Positions 1 to 9,913 are shown, counted from the first letter of the stretch. The stretch is 64,000 bases of DNA from Gordonia effusa NBRC 100432 (GCF_000241305.1 NZ_BAEH01000096.1:79295-143294); one strand, 5' to 3'. A program made the numbers and translations. The notes: generated from the letters alone by a model not told the origin.

Positions 1-3000
1 GTGCGACCGGCCGCAGCCGTTCATCAAGGACGAGTGCGGCTACGCCGCGGATGGGACGCCCGATGGTCACACTGTCGGCTGGCGAAATGTCCTGCGACAT
101 AGTCGCTACCACGGTCGCCTCGGTTGGGCCGTAGGCGTTGAACAGGTGTTTGTCGCCCGACCACCGCCGGACCGATTCGGCATTGGGATGCTCACCGCCG
201 ATCACCAGTGTGTCGAGGTCGGGAAGATCGTCGGGGGACATGGTGTGCAGCAACGACGGCGTGAGGAAGGCGTGGGTTACCCGCGCCGTGGCCATGAGCT
301 CGGAGAGTTCGCGACCGCCGACAATGCCGGGTGGCACGATATGCATCGATGCCGCCGCGCTCACCGCCATCAGTGCTTCCAGCACCGAGGCATCGAAACT
401 GGGTGAGGCGAGGTGCAGCGTGCGACTCTGCGGAGTGAGTCCCAACCGCGAAACCTGTTCCGCCGCAAAGTCGGCGAGGCCGCGATGACTGACGATGACA
501 CCCTTGGGTACGCCGGTCGTACCCGAGGTGTAGATGAGATACGCCGGTTGGTCCACCTCAACCGGAGAATGCCGGTCATCGTCGGAGATCCGGTCGCCAG
601 GGCGAGTATCCCAGTCAGTCCGGGTCGCCGGGTCGTCGAGGTCGATGATGGTGACGCCATCGACCGCCGCCGGTGGCTGGCCGGTCTTGTTGAGGCCAGC
701 GGTAACAAGGAGCCGTGCACCCGAATCTGCCAACATGAACGAGGTGCGCGCCGGCGGGTAGTCCGGATCTATCGGAACCCAGGCAGCACCTGACCGTACG
801 ACCGCCCACACCGCCACCACCCAGTCGATGCCGCGTGGCAAGGACAGGGCGACGAAATCTTCGGGGCCGGCGCCCGCCTCGATCAGTATGCGGGCCAACC
901 GATTCGACGCCGCGTCGAGTTCGCGGTAGGTGAGTGCTTGGCCGTTCACCGTGTCGGCAACCGCTACCTGGTCGGGTTCGGTGGTCACCGCGCCGGCCAG
1001 TAGCCGTGAGAGATGTTCGGCCGGCCTCGGCCCGGTTCCGGTGGCCGGCACCAGGTCGAAACGTTCGGACGGGTCCAGCACGCAGGTGTCGCCGACGCTC
1101 GTCTGCGGGTCGGCGGCGACCCGGCGTAACAGTCGAGTCAGCCGCGACGCCATGCCAGTCATCGTCTCGCGGTTGAAAAGTTCTGCGGCGTAAGTGATTT
1201 CGACGGCGAGTTCTCCAGCGCCCTCGCGGTCGGTGAAGGTGAACTCCAGGTCGAATTTGCTGGTCTGGGTATCCACGCGCGCCGCCGTCGCGGTCAGACC
1301 GGCGAACTCGAGTTCGACGCGCGGTGTGTCCTCGATCGCGACCGACACGTCGAAATATGGTTGCCCGCTGCTGCTCCGGGGCGGATTGAGTTCGGTGACC
1401 AAGCGGTCGAAGGGGACATCGGCATGGTCGAATGCCGCGAGGTCGTTGGTACGCACTACCGCGAGAAGGTCGGCGAATGACGAATGCTTGTCGACCGGCG
1501 TTCGCAGTACCAGTGTGTTGACGAACATTCCGACCAACTCGTCCAGATCGCCATCGCCGCGTCCCGATACCGGTGTGCCGATGACGATGTCATCGGAACC
1601 CGCCATGCCGCGTAGCAGTGTGGCCACTGCCGCGTGCAGCACCATGAACATCGTCACGCCCTGCTCGGTAGCTAGCTCGGCCAAGCGTTTACGAGTCGCT
1701 CGGTCGATCTGAGCGCGGACAGTTGCTCCACGGCGATCGGTACGGCCCGACGGCGCGCGGTCGTATGGCAGATCGGAGTCGACCGGCGCGTCGGCGAGAG
1801 TGTTGGCCCAGAAGCCGACCTGGCCGGCAGCGGAGGAGTGCGGATCGTCGAGCCACGCGGCGCGATCGGCGCTGACTTGCTGATAGGTAACCGGGAGCGT
1901 GGCCGGCCCCGGCTCCTGCCCGGCCCGGCGGGCGCGGTACGCGTCGGCGAAGTCACTGGCGAATGGCGCCAACGACCAACCGTCGGCCGCGAGGTGGTGA
2001 ATGACCACCGCGAGAGTGTGGTCTTGTTCCCCATGCTGAATGAGTCGAGCTCTGATCGGCAAATCAGTGGAGAGATCGAAAGCCAGTGCGGCGTAGTCAC
2101 GGACGCTCGCCGGATCGGCTGGTGCCGAGGTAATCAGCTCGACGTCGAACTGGATGTCGTCGACGGCGCTCACCCGCTGGTACGGGCGGCCGGCATCGTC
2201 GACCACCGTCGTTCGCAGCGGTTCGTGGCGCGCGACTACGTCGCGTAGCGCCGCCCGCAAGGCGTCGACATCGAGTGCGCCGATGAGCCGAACGGTGAAC
2301 GGCATGTTGTAGGTCGCGGCCGCGGCGGGGTCGAGTTTGGTTGCCAGCCAGATTCGGTGCTGGGCGGGGGACAACGGAACCGGGCCGTCGATCTGGACAT
2401 GGACGGGTGCCGGTGTGTGATCGACATGCTCGGAGATGTCGAGGGCACGCAGCGCTTCGGCGATGCCGCTGACGTCGCCGGCATCGAAGATGGCACGGAG
2501 GCCGAGTTGAGCGCCGGTCGCCGCCGACAGCCGTGCCGCGACTCGTGTTGCCGAGAGCGAGTTTCCGCCCAGGTCGAAGAGATTCGAGGTCATCGAGACC
2601 GTCGGGACGCCGAGTACCGCGGCGACCGTGTCATGGACCAGTGCTTCGAGTTGCGTTGTTGGGGAACGATATTCGCTGCTCGTGAGGTTGGGGGTCGGTA
2701 GTGCCCGGCGGTTGAGTTTGCCGCTCGAGGTTGTCGGCAGTGATTCGCAGACCATCACGACAGTCGGGATCATATGGTCGGGTACCAGTGCCGCCAACTC
2801 GGTTCGCAGATCTCGCCCCTCCAGCCCGCTGCCGGTGACATATCCGACCATGACGTCGTCGGCGAGTAGGTCGTCGCGAATCACCACGCCGCTCGCGCGT
2901 ACGCCGGCCAGCGTCGACAACGCCGCTTCGATCTCGCCGAGTTCTACGCGTTGCCCGCGGATCTTCACCTGATCATCGCTGCGGCCCAGGTATTCCAGGG

Positions 3001-5554
3001 TGCCGTCGGGGCGTCGTCGCACCAAATCGCCGGTGCGATAAAGGCGTTCACCACTGCCGAACGGGTCTGCGACGAAACGTTCGGCGGTGCGGCCCGGCCA
3101 GTTCTGGTAGCCGCGGGCCAGTTGAATCCCGCCGAGATACAGGTCGCCGACCGCGCCGTCGGGGATCGGAGACAGCCGACGGTCGAGCACCTGGGTCTGG
3201 GTGTTCCATACCGGACGGCCGATAGGAATAGTGGAATCGGTTGCCGCGCAATCATTGTGGAAGGTGACGTCAATCGCGGCTTCGGTTGGTCCGTAGAGAT
3301 TGTGCACGGGTGAATGGGTGATTTCGGTGGTGGCCGCGACGGTCCGTGGAGTGAGCGCCTCGCCGCTGGTGAAGATCCTGCGAAGCGGTTCTAACGCCGC
3401 GGGCGTGTCGGGATCGTCGCCCAGGACGTCGGCGAACGCGGACAGCATCGACGGAACGAAATGTGTTGTGGTTATTCGTTGGTCGGCGATCAGCGCGCGC
3501 AGATACCACGGATCGCGATGCCCACCGGGCCGGGCGATGACGAGTGCCGCGCCGGTAATCAGCGGCCAGAAGTATTCCCACACTGAGACGTCGAAGGTCG
3601 CCGGCGTCTTCTGTAGGACGCGGTCCGACGGTGTAAGGGGATAGGTGTGTTGCATCCAGAGCAGTCGGTTGACAATCGCCCGATGGCTGATGAGCACCCC
3701 CTTGGGGGCACCGGTCGAACCCGAAGTGAATAGCAGATAGGCGCCATTGTCTGGGTGCGGGGCTGCGGGCCCGGCCGCGGTTTCGGTGCGCAGGTCGCCG
3801 ATAGTTGTTGTCGGGAAATCGATGTGGTGATCGTCGCCGGAGGTGATCACCAGTGACGGTTGGGCGGTCGACAGGATATGCTTCCGCCGTTCGTCGGGCT
3901 CGGCCGGATCGAGCGGAACAAAGATTGCTCCGGCGCGAATGATCGCATGCAAAGCCGTCACCTGGTCGATGCCGCGGTCAAGCAGCACGCCCACAACAGA
4001 TTCCGGACCGATTCCGCGCGCGGACAACGCATCTGCGACCTCGGTGGTGCGAGCGTCGAATTGGTGATAGGTCAGGGTGTTGCCCTGTGGATCTACTACA
4101 GCCGGGCGATCGGTGAACCGTACGGCTGCACTGCGGAGTAGGTCGGTCAGGGTGGTAGCGCCGAGTTCGATGCTCTCGCCCGCACAATTTTCGGTAATCC
4201 GGATGGCCTCGTCCCCCGACAGCATGCTCAGGTCGGTGGCGCTGCTGGTTGTTTCCGACACCACGAAACGCGTGAGGAAATCGATCAGCCGGCGGTGATG
4301 GGTTTCCACGTCGGCGCGGTCGTAGACGTTCGGATTGGCTTCCAAATCCAACCGCATACCGCCGACCATGCAGTCGTAGACATTGACCGACGCATCCTCG
4401 ACCGGACCGGTTGAGAGAATGTTGAGCGCGCCGTGCAGGTCGCCGAAGTCGATGTGCTCGAAGAACAGCATCACGTTGACCATCGGCCCGAAGAAGCCGC
4501 GACGTCCGTTCGCCGCGCCGAGGACGTCGCGGGTGATGTCTTCGTGCCGAAAACGCTGATGCCGCAACGCCTCCTTGATTTCGCCGTTCACCTCGCGTAC
4601 GAGGTCGCCGAGCTGCTGCGGGTGGTCGTGGTCGATGCGACTGCGGATCGGAATGACATTCGAGGTGAGCCCGGCCGAGGTGCGCAGGATCTGCGTATCT
4701 CGTACCGCCACCGGCAAACTCAACATCGCTTCGTCGGCGTTGTTATAGCGCGCGAGATACAGCGCGACGGCCGCGGTAATGACCGATGCCGGCCGAACGC
4801 TGAGGCCTTCGGCCATCGAACGCACACTGTCGACCACGTGATCGGGCAGCGGTGCCGAGCAGATGGTGGCGACCGGTGCCGCGACGTCTGAGTGGGTTGA
4901 GAATGACGTGACCAACGGATCGTCGGCGAATTGACTGGTCCAGTGTTCGCGATCGTCGTCGAACCGGGTCGAGGCGCGGTAGTCGCTGTCGATCGTTGCG
5001 ATCTGCTCCATGCCGGCGATGTCGGCGGCGGGTACCGGCTCATCGGCGGCAAAAGCTGTGTAGCGCTGGGCGACTCGCACCATCATGTACATCGCCGCGT
5101 AGCCGTCGAAAGCGAAGTGGTGGCCCCAGCAGTACCAAATGCTATGGCCGTCACCAAGATTCAATAGGTACGTCACCAGAAGGGGATCGGTGAACAAATC
5201 GATCGTCCGGGATCGGTGGTCGTCTATCCAGGTCAGCGCCGCTGCACGGGGATCGTCATATCCGGAGAAGTCCTTGCGGCCCAATCGGATCTGTCGCTCC
5301 TGGTCGACGACGACCATCGGTTCGACATCGTCGTCGGATTGGTGAACCAGCCTCAGGAGCGCGGCTTCGGTCTCGATCCCGGTGTCGCGTACCGCGTGGT
5401 CAAGCAGATTCGCATCGACCTCGCCGTGAAACTCGACGAAGGCCGAGACCGACATCGGCACGTCGGGATCGATCTGCTGTGCGTAGTAGATACCTCGTTG
5501 CGCGGCGGTCAGGCGAAGTGCGCAGGTATTGGGGACGGCTTGTTCGATGGTCAC
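1..5554 (-). CDS. Non-ribosomal peptide synthetase, C-A-T-C-A (C-terminus cut by window edge)
   Basis: About 1851 residues are visible from a GTG start with a GAGGAGG ribosome site 8 bases upstream; the reading frame runs off the left edge. Domains in order: condensation C1 (about 10-440, HHxxxDG seen as HHFAFDG), adenylation A1 (about 490-950, core TSGSTGAPKG near 610), carrier T1 (GGNSL near 993), condensation C2 (from about 1063, HHLAADG near 1190), adenylation A2 (from about 1545, TSGTTGVPKG near 1680, NAYGPTE near 1805). By alignment to the GrsA pocket I read the A1 specificity residues as D-V-W-H-F-S-L-I-D, very close to the EntF serine code, so A1 probably loads L-serine. A2 reads roughly D-A-L-F-V-G-A-V-V, for which I make no firm call (hydrophobic or aromatic). 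The N-terminal C domain begins with an AAQxGI motif as in EntF-type siderophore synthetases. A peptide siderophore or lipopeptide is an inference. Confidence 0.93.
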   Translation of the reverse strand, partial: MTIEQAVPNTCALRLTAAQRGIYYAQQIDPDVPMSVSAFVEFHGEVDANLLDHAVRDTGIETEAALLRLVHQSDDDVEPMVVVDQERQIRLGRKDFSGYDDPRAAALTWIDDHRSRTIDLFTDPLLVTYLLNLGDGHSIWYCWGHHFAFDGYAAMYMMVRVAQRYTAFAADEPVPAADIAGMEQIATIDSDYRASTRFDDDREHWTSQFADDPLVTSFSTHSDVAAPVATICSAPLPDHVVDSVRSMAEGLSVRPASVITAAVALYLARYNNADEAMLSLPVAVRDTQILRTSAGLTSNVIPIRSRIDHDHPQQLGDLVREVNGEIKEALRHQRFRHEDITRDVLGAANGRRGFFGPMVNVMLFFEHIDFGDLHGALNILSTGPVEDASVNVYDCMVGGMRLDLEANPNVYDRADVETHHRRLIDFLTRFVVSETTSSATDLSMLSGDEAIRITENCAGESIELGATTLTDLLRSAAVRFTDRPAVVDPQGNTLTYHQFDARTTEVADALSARGIGPESVVGVLLDRGIDQVTALHAIIRAGAIFVPLDPAEPDERRKHILSTAQPSLVITSGDDHHIDFPTTTIGDLRTETAAGPAAPHPDNGAYLLFTSGSTGAPKGVLISHRAIVNRLLWMQHTYPLTPSDRVLQKTPATFDVSVWEYFWPLITGAALVIARPGGHRDPWYLRALIADQRITTTHFVPSMLSAFADVLGDDPDTPAALEPLRRIFTSGEALTPRTVAATTEITHSPVHNLYGPTEAAIDVTFHNDCAATDSTIPIGRPVWNTQTQVLDRRLSPIPDGAVGDLYLGGIQLARGYQNWPGRTAERFVADPFGSGERLYRTGDLVRRRPDGTLEYLGRSDDQVKIRGQRVELGEIEAALSTLAGVRASGVVIRDDLLADDVMVGYVTGSGLEGRDLRTELAALVPDHMIPTVVMVCESLPTTSSGKLNRRALPTPNLTSSEYRSPTTQLEALVHDTVAAVLGVPTVSMTSNLFDLGGNSLSATRVAARLSAATGAQLGLRAIFDAGDVSGIAEALRALDISEHVDHTPAPVHVQIDGPVPLSPAQHRIWLATKLDPAAAATYNMPFTVRLIGALDVDALRAALRDVVARHEPLRTTVVDDAGRPYQRVSAVDDIQFDVELITSAPADPASVRDYAALAFDLSTDLPIRARLIQHGEQDHTLAVVIHHLAADGWSLAPFASDFADAYRARRAGQEPGPATLPVTYQQVSADRAAWLDDPHSSAAGQVGFWANTLADAPVDSDLPYDRAPSGRTDRRGATVRAQIDRATRKRLAELATEQGVTMFMVLHAAVATLLRGMAGSDDIVIGTPVSGRGDGDLDELVGMFVNTLVLRTPVDKHSSFADLLAVVRTNDLAAFDHADVPFDRLVTELNPPRSSSGQPYFDVSVAIEDTPRVELEFAGLTATAARVDTQTSKFDLEFTFTDREGAGELAVEITYAAELFNRETMTGMASRLTRLLRRVAADPQTSVGDTCVLDPSERFDLVPATGTGPRPAEHLSRLLAGAVTTEPDQVAVADTVNGQALTYRELDAASNRLARILIEAGAGPEDFVALSLPRGIDWVVAVWAVVRSGAAWVPIDPDYPPARTSFMLADSGARLLVTAGLNKTGQPPAAVDGVTIIDLDDPATRTDWDTRPGDRISDDDRHSPVEVDQPAYLIYTSGTTGVPKGVIVSHRGLADFAAEQVSRLGLTPQSRTLHLASPSFDASVLEALMAVSAAASMHIVPPGIVGGRELSELMATARVTHAFLTPSLLHTMSPDDLPDLDTLVIGGEHPNAESVRRWSGDKHLFNAYGPTEATVVATMSQDISPADSVTIGRPIRGVAALVLDERLRPVA

Positions 5555-5882
5555 GCGATCCTCCTCGTGTTCTGCCGTTACACAAGTGCTTCGGGCATCG
5601 AGGGAGTGCGGATGGGTCTAAAACGAAGAAAAGATTGGATTTATTGTGATGTCCGGTTTCGCCGTCGAGTGGTGTCGTATCGATACCGGATTGACCAGGT
5701 AAATGTCGAATATGCGCAGACCAGAGTAGGTAATTCTGCATGCCGAATCTCATCGTGAATACTCACTAATCGCGTTATCGGAACAAATTTGGTGATTATC
5801 GTTAATGTCCACCGCGATATAGCTAATGGTTAATTTCACTAAGGAATGGCGCGAGCGCCCCTGGCGAGTGCCGACACTAAAG
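5555..5882. other. Upstream region of the NRPS gene, no gene seen
   Basis: This stretch of about 330 bases is clearly lower in G+C than its surroundings and should hold the NRPS promoter. It contains a 10-bp perfect palindrome GTATCGATAC at 5677-5686. I looked for the iron-box (IdeR/DtxR) consensus expected for a siderophore synthetase; the best stretch, around 5824-5844, matches only about half the positions, so I do not call it. Confidence 0.5.
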
Positions 5883-5922
5883 AGGCCCCGTCGCAACCCT
5901 TTCGAGAGTTGCGACGGGGCCT
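5883..5922 (-). terminator. Intrinsic terminator after the LprG-like gene
   Basis: Perfect 15-bp inverted repeat: AGGCCCCGTCGCAAC at 5883-5897 and its complement at 5908-5922, with a 10-base loop. It lies 15 bases beyond the stop codon of the minus-strand lipoprotein gene and is followed on that strand by CTCTTTAG. It separates the lipoprotein gene from the NRPS leader. Confidence 0.85.
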
Positions 5923-5937
5923 ACGGGACCTGTGAAT

Positions 5938-6744
5938 CTACACCGGCTTGGTGATGTCTACCTTCTCCTGCCACTTGTCAGTGGTGAGAGAGATGTCGCC
6001 GTTGTCGGTGGTGATGGTCAGCTGAACGAGGTTGTTCGGTGCGTCCTGCGCGATCCAGACCGTTGCCGGGTGCTCGCCTTCCAGCTTGCCCTGGCCGCGA
6101 GTCGGGAAGATGGCGTCGAAATCGCTGGCGTTGAGCTTGCCGGTGACCTTGATCGCCTTCACGCCGTTCTTGGTCTCGGTGCCGGCGATCTTCGGGTCAA
6201 TGAACTTGGCAAGAACGTTGCCGATGCCCTTCTCCTGATCCAGCACGACCGACGGATCGTAAGACTTCTGGCCGCCACCGGTGATATCGCCGGCGTCCTT
6301 CCAGCTCCCGCCGGCCTCCATTGTGTACAGCTTGCCGCCGACGATGACGAAGTCGACCTTCTTGTATTCCTCCTTGACGCGGAAAGAACCGGTCCCCTTG
6401 GCCGCGGGTGAAGGCTTGGTGACAACCGTGCCGTCGAGTTCCTGCACCGGCAGGCCCTGAACCTTGGGATCGACGCTGAGTTTGAGGTGGACCGCGTCGG
6501 TGAGCTGCGTAGTCTTCGACGCCTGATCGAGCAATGCCTTGGCGTCGGTGGTCGACACCGACGGGGGCGTGCCCGAGCGCGTGGTGTCCTGGGTGGGCGG
6601 TGCCGAACTCGGCGCGCCTTTCGAGTCGGAATTGTCGGCTGTGGAGCAGCCGGTCAAAACCGCTACGGCAACAGCCGCAGCCGCGACGGCCGGAACCGCC
6701 ATGCGCTTGAGTCGAGAGCTGATTGATGATTCAACAGGTGTCAC
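5938..6744 (-). CDS. lprG: LppX/LprAFG-family lipoprotein, LprG-like
   Basis: 268 residues from a GTG start. A short basic N-terminus and an Ala/Val-rich hydrophobic stretch end in a lipobox LTGC, so the mature protein starts at that cysteine and is anchored to the outer face of the membrane. A Ser/Thr/Pro linker follows, then a single LppX_LprAFG domain (conserved phrases such as YDPSVVLDQEKGIGNVL and a C-terminal WQEKVDITKPV). In mycobacteria LprG carries triacylated lipids and lipoglycans to the cell surface together with an MFS transporter; no such transporter is next to it here. A longer upstream reading frame is open, but the GTG gives the correct signal-peptide length. Family assignment is firm; orthology to LprG rather than LprA/LppX is likely but not proven. 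Confidence 0.85.
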   Translation of the reverse strand: MTPVESSISSRLKRMAVPAVAAAAVAVAVLTGCSTADNSDSKGAPSSAPPTQDTTRSGTPPSVSTTDAKALLDQASKTTQLTDAVHLKLSVDPKVQGLPVQELDGTVVTKPSPAAKGTGSFRVKEEYKKVDFVIVGGKLYTMEAGGSWKDAGDITGGGQKSYDPSVVLDQEKGIGNVLAKFIDPKIAGTETKNGVKAIKVTGKLNASDFDAIFPTRGQGKLEGEHPATVWIAQDAPNNLVQLTITTDNGDISLTTDKWQEKVDITKPV

Positions 6745-6933
6745 GCGTCGGTACACTACCCGAGAATCCAGTGGTGATGTCCTAAGCTTGGGCAGTCTGT
6801 GGATAGTTACTTCAACTGAATGATGCCTGTGTATGAAGCTAATTCGACCGAATGAACGTCGGCAGTCGGTAGTTGATGATAGGTGCAGCGAGGTCGTCGG
6901 TCGACTCTCGCCGAGCACGGAGGAAATCGAATA
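6745..6933. promoter_or_regulatory. Divergent intergenic region between lipoprotein and desaturase genes
   Basis: 189 bases shared by two divergent genes, so promoters for both must lie here or inside. I see no -35/-10 pair good enough to name. The plus-strand ribosome site GGAGGA at 6919-6924 lies 9 bases before the desaturase ATG. Confidence 0.4.
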
Positions 6934-8511
6934 ATGACAACGGATGACGCAATCGCGCAGGCGCCGCAAACGCCCGAGGTGTCTGGAACTGCCCACGTGC
7001 CCGAATTGACCGGAACCGCGGAGGCTGCGCAGGCCGATGCGGCAGTCGGTGATGCGGCTGTCAGTGAGCGCCCCGATCCTGACCTCGACCGCAAGCCGGG
7101 ACCGGGAGGTGGCCCCCAACTGTCGAATGTATGGGTGTACGACGGGCGCGCATACGATTTGACCGATTGGATCTCAAAGCATCCGGGCGGCGAATTCTTC
7201 ATCGGCCGCACCAAGAATCGAGACATCACGTCGATCATCGGGTCCTACCACAAGGATCCCGAGCGGATTGCTCGAATGCTGAAGCGGTACGCACTCGATC
7301 GCGACGCGGTAATCGAGGATATCCACCCCAAGGCGAACGCCCCGGACTTCCTGTTCAAGGAAGGATTCGACAGCTGGCGCGATACGCCGCAGTACGACTT
7401 CAGCCGCAAAGACGATTTGCTGCATGCGGTGAAAACCCGGCTGGCCGCACCGGAAATGGTTCGCAAAGTTAAGCGAATGGATCGCATCTTCGACGTCGTC
7501 GCGATCAGCCTCTTCGTTGCCTATCTCGCGGTTCAGGGCCTGCGACTATTCGACACCTCCTGGATGCCGCTGCCACTATTCGTGTTACTGATGGTTTTGT
7601 TACGTAGCTCACTCGCCGGTGTCGGGCACTATGCCATCCATCGGGCACAAAAGGGTTGGAACAAAATCTTCGTCAACGCCTTCGACATGAACTACGTGGC
7701 GTTGTCCTTCGTTACCGCCGACGGCCACGCATTGCTCCATCACCCGCATACGCAAAGCGAAGTCGACATCAAGAAAAATGTCTTCACATTTATGATGGAC
7801 TTGCCGCGGCTCTGGCGTATTCCAATCCATACCGTACACAAATTCGGACACACGATCACCGGCATGATCATCCGAATGCTGGAAATTTGCAAACTCACTC
7901 GGCAGGTGGGTATCGCCGACATGTACGGGTCCTGGAAGGGTGGCCTGCCGCATTTCATCGGAGCCTTCGGAATGCGCTTTCTGCTACTCGGCGAAATGGT
8001 CGTATTCATAGTCGCGGGCGACTTCTGGGCTTGGGCGCTTCAGTTCGTCGCCACACTGTGGATTTCCACATTCCTCGTCGTGGCCAGCCATGACTTCGAC
8101 TTGGAGACAGCGGAAGTCGAGTCCGACACCGACGACTGGGCGGTCAACCAGGTTGAACAAGCCTACGACCTCAAAGTCGTCGGAAACCGCTACGTCGACT
8201 GCTTTCTCTCGGCCGGACTCAGTTCGCACCGGGTACACCATGTGGTGCCCTATCAACGTAGTGGCTTCGCGAATATCGCGACCGAGAATGTTGTACGCGA
8301 AGAATCAGCGAAGTTCGGTGTCGAATGGCTGCCGGCCAAGAGCTTCTTCACCGATCGTCTACCCAAACAGGTGAATGTCTACCTCGTGGCGAAATCACGG
8401 CCCGCTCAGGAAAATAAGTGGGGATTCTTCCGGGAGCACTTCTCACCGTCGGCGCTGAAGACCTGCGGTGACTACACGATCAAGGGATTCACCGGGATTG
8501 GCACAGTGTGA
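6934..8511 (+). CDS. Fatty acid desaturase with N-terminal cytochrome b5 domain
   Basis: 525 residues; ATG chosen because GGAGGA precedes it. Residues 1-60 are Ala/Pro-rich and probably disordered. Cytochrome b5-like haem domain follows (about 62-135) with the hallmark HPGG at 83-86 and a second candidate haem histidine in SYHKDPE. The rest is a membrane di-iron FADS domain with all three histidine boxes: HYAIH, HALLHH and, near the C-terminus, HRVHH, separated by several hydrophobic helices. Family knowledge: b5-fused desaturases are usually front-end acyl desaturases that feed electrons through the fused haem. It precedes a type III PKS and an ABC exporter on the same strand, so it may modify the acyl starter used by that PKS (inference). 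Confidence 0.92.
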   Translation: MTTDDAIAQAPQTPEVSGTAHVPELTGTAEAAQADAAVGDAAVSERPDPDLDRKPGPGGGPQLSNVWVYDGRAYDLTDWISKHPGGEFFIGRTKNRDITSIIGSYHKDPERIARMLKRYALDRDAVIEDIHPKANAPDFLFKEGFDSWRDTPQYDFSRKDDLLHAVKTRLAAPEMVRKVKRMDRIFDVVAISLFVAYLAVQGLRLFDTSWMPLPLFVLLMVLLRSSLAGVGHYAIHRAQKGWNKIFVNAFDMNYVALSFVTADGHALLHHPHTQSEVDIKKNVFTFMMDLPRLWRIPIHTVHKFGHTITGMIIRMLEICKLTRQVGIADMYGSWKGGLPHFIGAFGMRFLLLGEMVVFIVAGDFWAWALQFVATLWISTFLVVASHDFDLETAEVESDTDDWAVNQVEQAYDLKVVGNRYVDCFLSAGLSSHRVHHVVPYQRSGFANIATENVVREESAKFGVEWLPAKSFFTDRLPKQVNVYLVAKSRPAQENKWGFFREHFSPSALKTCGDYTIKGFTGIGTV

Positions 8512-8632
8512 ACGCCGTATTCATTTGTTCAGCCGACACCGGAATTCATTCGTCGAATCGACATCGCTATCACTATCGGAAGCCGATCGGCCATGATGGG
8601 ATAGGACTGTACGTGTGAGAGAGGACGACGCG

Positions 8633-9892
8633 ATGGCGCTGCATACTGGACCGAATATCGCATTCGGGCAAACCGGGCACAATGAAACACCCGGCCCGCT
8701 CGCTTCGCTCCCGGCGCAGACCGAACCCGGCCCGCTCGCTTCGCTCCCGGCGCAGACCGAACCCGGCCCGCTCGCTTCGCTCCCGGCGCCGCCAACAACC
8801 GTGGCGGTCATCGAGTCGATCGCCACCGGCGCACCGGAGAACATCTATTCGCAAGCCGATGCCGCCGATCGAGTCGCCGCACTCTTTGACGACCCGGCAC
8901 AGCAGGCGCGCATCCCGCGCGTCTACGCCAAGACTCGGATCAACACTCGGCATCTCGCGCTCGATCCGCTCGATCCGGAGTTCCTGAGCTACAGCCGCCG
9001 GCCCGCGACGATCCGCGAACGTATGAACCATTTCTTCGAGCTGGCCGTCCCGCTCGCCCTCGACGTCGCCCGACGTGCGATCAGCGGTGTGGCAGAGCCG
9101 GCCACCGACATCGGTCTGGTCGTGTTCGTCACCAGCACAGGGTTCATCGCCCCGGGCGTCGACGTCGCGGTTATCAAGCAGTTGGGCCTCGCGCCGACCG
9201 TCAACCGTGTCGTGGTGAACTTCATGGGCTGCGCCGCCGGGATCAACGGAATCCGCACCGCGACCGACTATGTGCGAGCCAATCCCGATCGCAAAGCTCT
9301 GGTGATCTGCCTGGAGCTGAGTTCGGTCAATGCGGCTTTCGGCGACAACGTCGTCGACGTGATAACCCACAGCCTCTTCGGTGACGGATGTGGCGCCGTC
9401 GTCGTCGGCGCGAGCGAAGTCGGTCATCCGCTCCCGGCCGGTCGGGTTGTCATCCGATCGACCTTCAGTCATCTCCTCGACGATGCCGAGGACGGAATCG
9501 TGTTGGGTGTCAACGACAATGGCATCACGTGCGAGCTCGCGGAAGCGCTGCCGCAGTACATCGTCGACGGCGTCGCGCCGGCCATCGACGCAGAGTTGGG
9601 CGCCCAGGGGATGACCCGCGACGACGTCGAACTGTGGGCGATTCATCCCGGTGGCCCCGCGATCATCGAGTCCTCCGCACGCTCGCTCGGTATTTCTGCC
9701 GAACGCGCCGCACCGAGCTGGGATGTGCTTGCCGAATACGGCAACATGCTCAGCGTCTCGCTGATCTTCGTACTCGAACAGATGGCGGCTCAGCGTGATT
9801 CGGGTACTGGGCCGGTGTCCACCGGCGTCGCCTTCTCCTTCGCCCCGGGCGTCACGCTCGAGGGCATGCTCTTCGACATCATCCGCGGTTAG
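8633..9892 (+). CDS. Type III polyketide synthase (chalcone/alkylpyrone synthase-like)
   Basis: 419 residues. ATG selected because AGAGAGGA precedes it; an in-frame GTG lies 18 bases upstream. The Cys-His-Asn triad is complete: Cys200 in NFMGCAAG, His338 in WAIHPGG and Asn371 in EYGNML, and the GDGCGAVVVG loop is present. Homologous mycobacterial enzymes (PKS18, PKS11) extend long-chain acyl-CoA with malonyl-CoA to pyrones or resorcinols, so a lipid product is likely. Unusual: the N-terminal extension contains nearly three copies of a 12-residue repeat PGPLASLPAQTE (see the repeat entry). The gene lies between the b5-desaturase and an ABC exporter, 21 bases before the latter, probably in one transcript. 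Confidence 0.93.
   Translation: MALHTGPNIAFGQTGHNETPGPLASLPAQTEPGPLASLPAQTEPGPLASLPAPPTTVAVIESIATGAPENIYSQADAADRVAALFDDPAQQARIPRVYAKTRINTRHLALDPLDPEFLSYSRRPATIRERMNHFFELAVPLALDVARRAISGVAEPATDIGLVVFVTSTGFIAPGVDVAVIKQLGLAPTVNRVVVNFMGCAAGINGIRTATDYVRANPDRKALVICLELSSVNAAFGDNVVDVITHSLFGDGCGAVVVGASEVGHPLPAGRVVIRSTFSHLLDDAEDGIVLGVNDNGITCELAEALPQYIVDGVAPAIDAELGAQGMTRDDVELWAIHPGGPAIIESSARSLGISAERAAPSWDVLAEYGNMLSVSLIFVLEQMAAQRDSGTGPVSTGVAFSFAPGVTLEGMLFDIIRG
8690..8789 (+). repeat. 36-bp tandem repeat inside the type III PKS gene (2.8 copies)
   Basis: Units at 8690-8725 and 8726-8761 plus 28 bases of a third at 8762-8789 are identical at DNA level. Each unit is 12 codons, so the reading frame is kept. 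The core CCCGCTCGCTTCGCTC resembles GCTCGC-rich palindromic repeats found between genes in many actinobacteria. Confidence 0.95.
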
Positions 9893-9913
9893 CGGGCGCG
9901 AAAGGTTTCCACT

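Noticed and set aside
5824..5844. Possible IdeR/DtxR iron box before the NRPS
   Set aside because: Only about half of the 19 consensus positions match; the dyad is poor.
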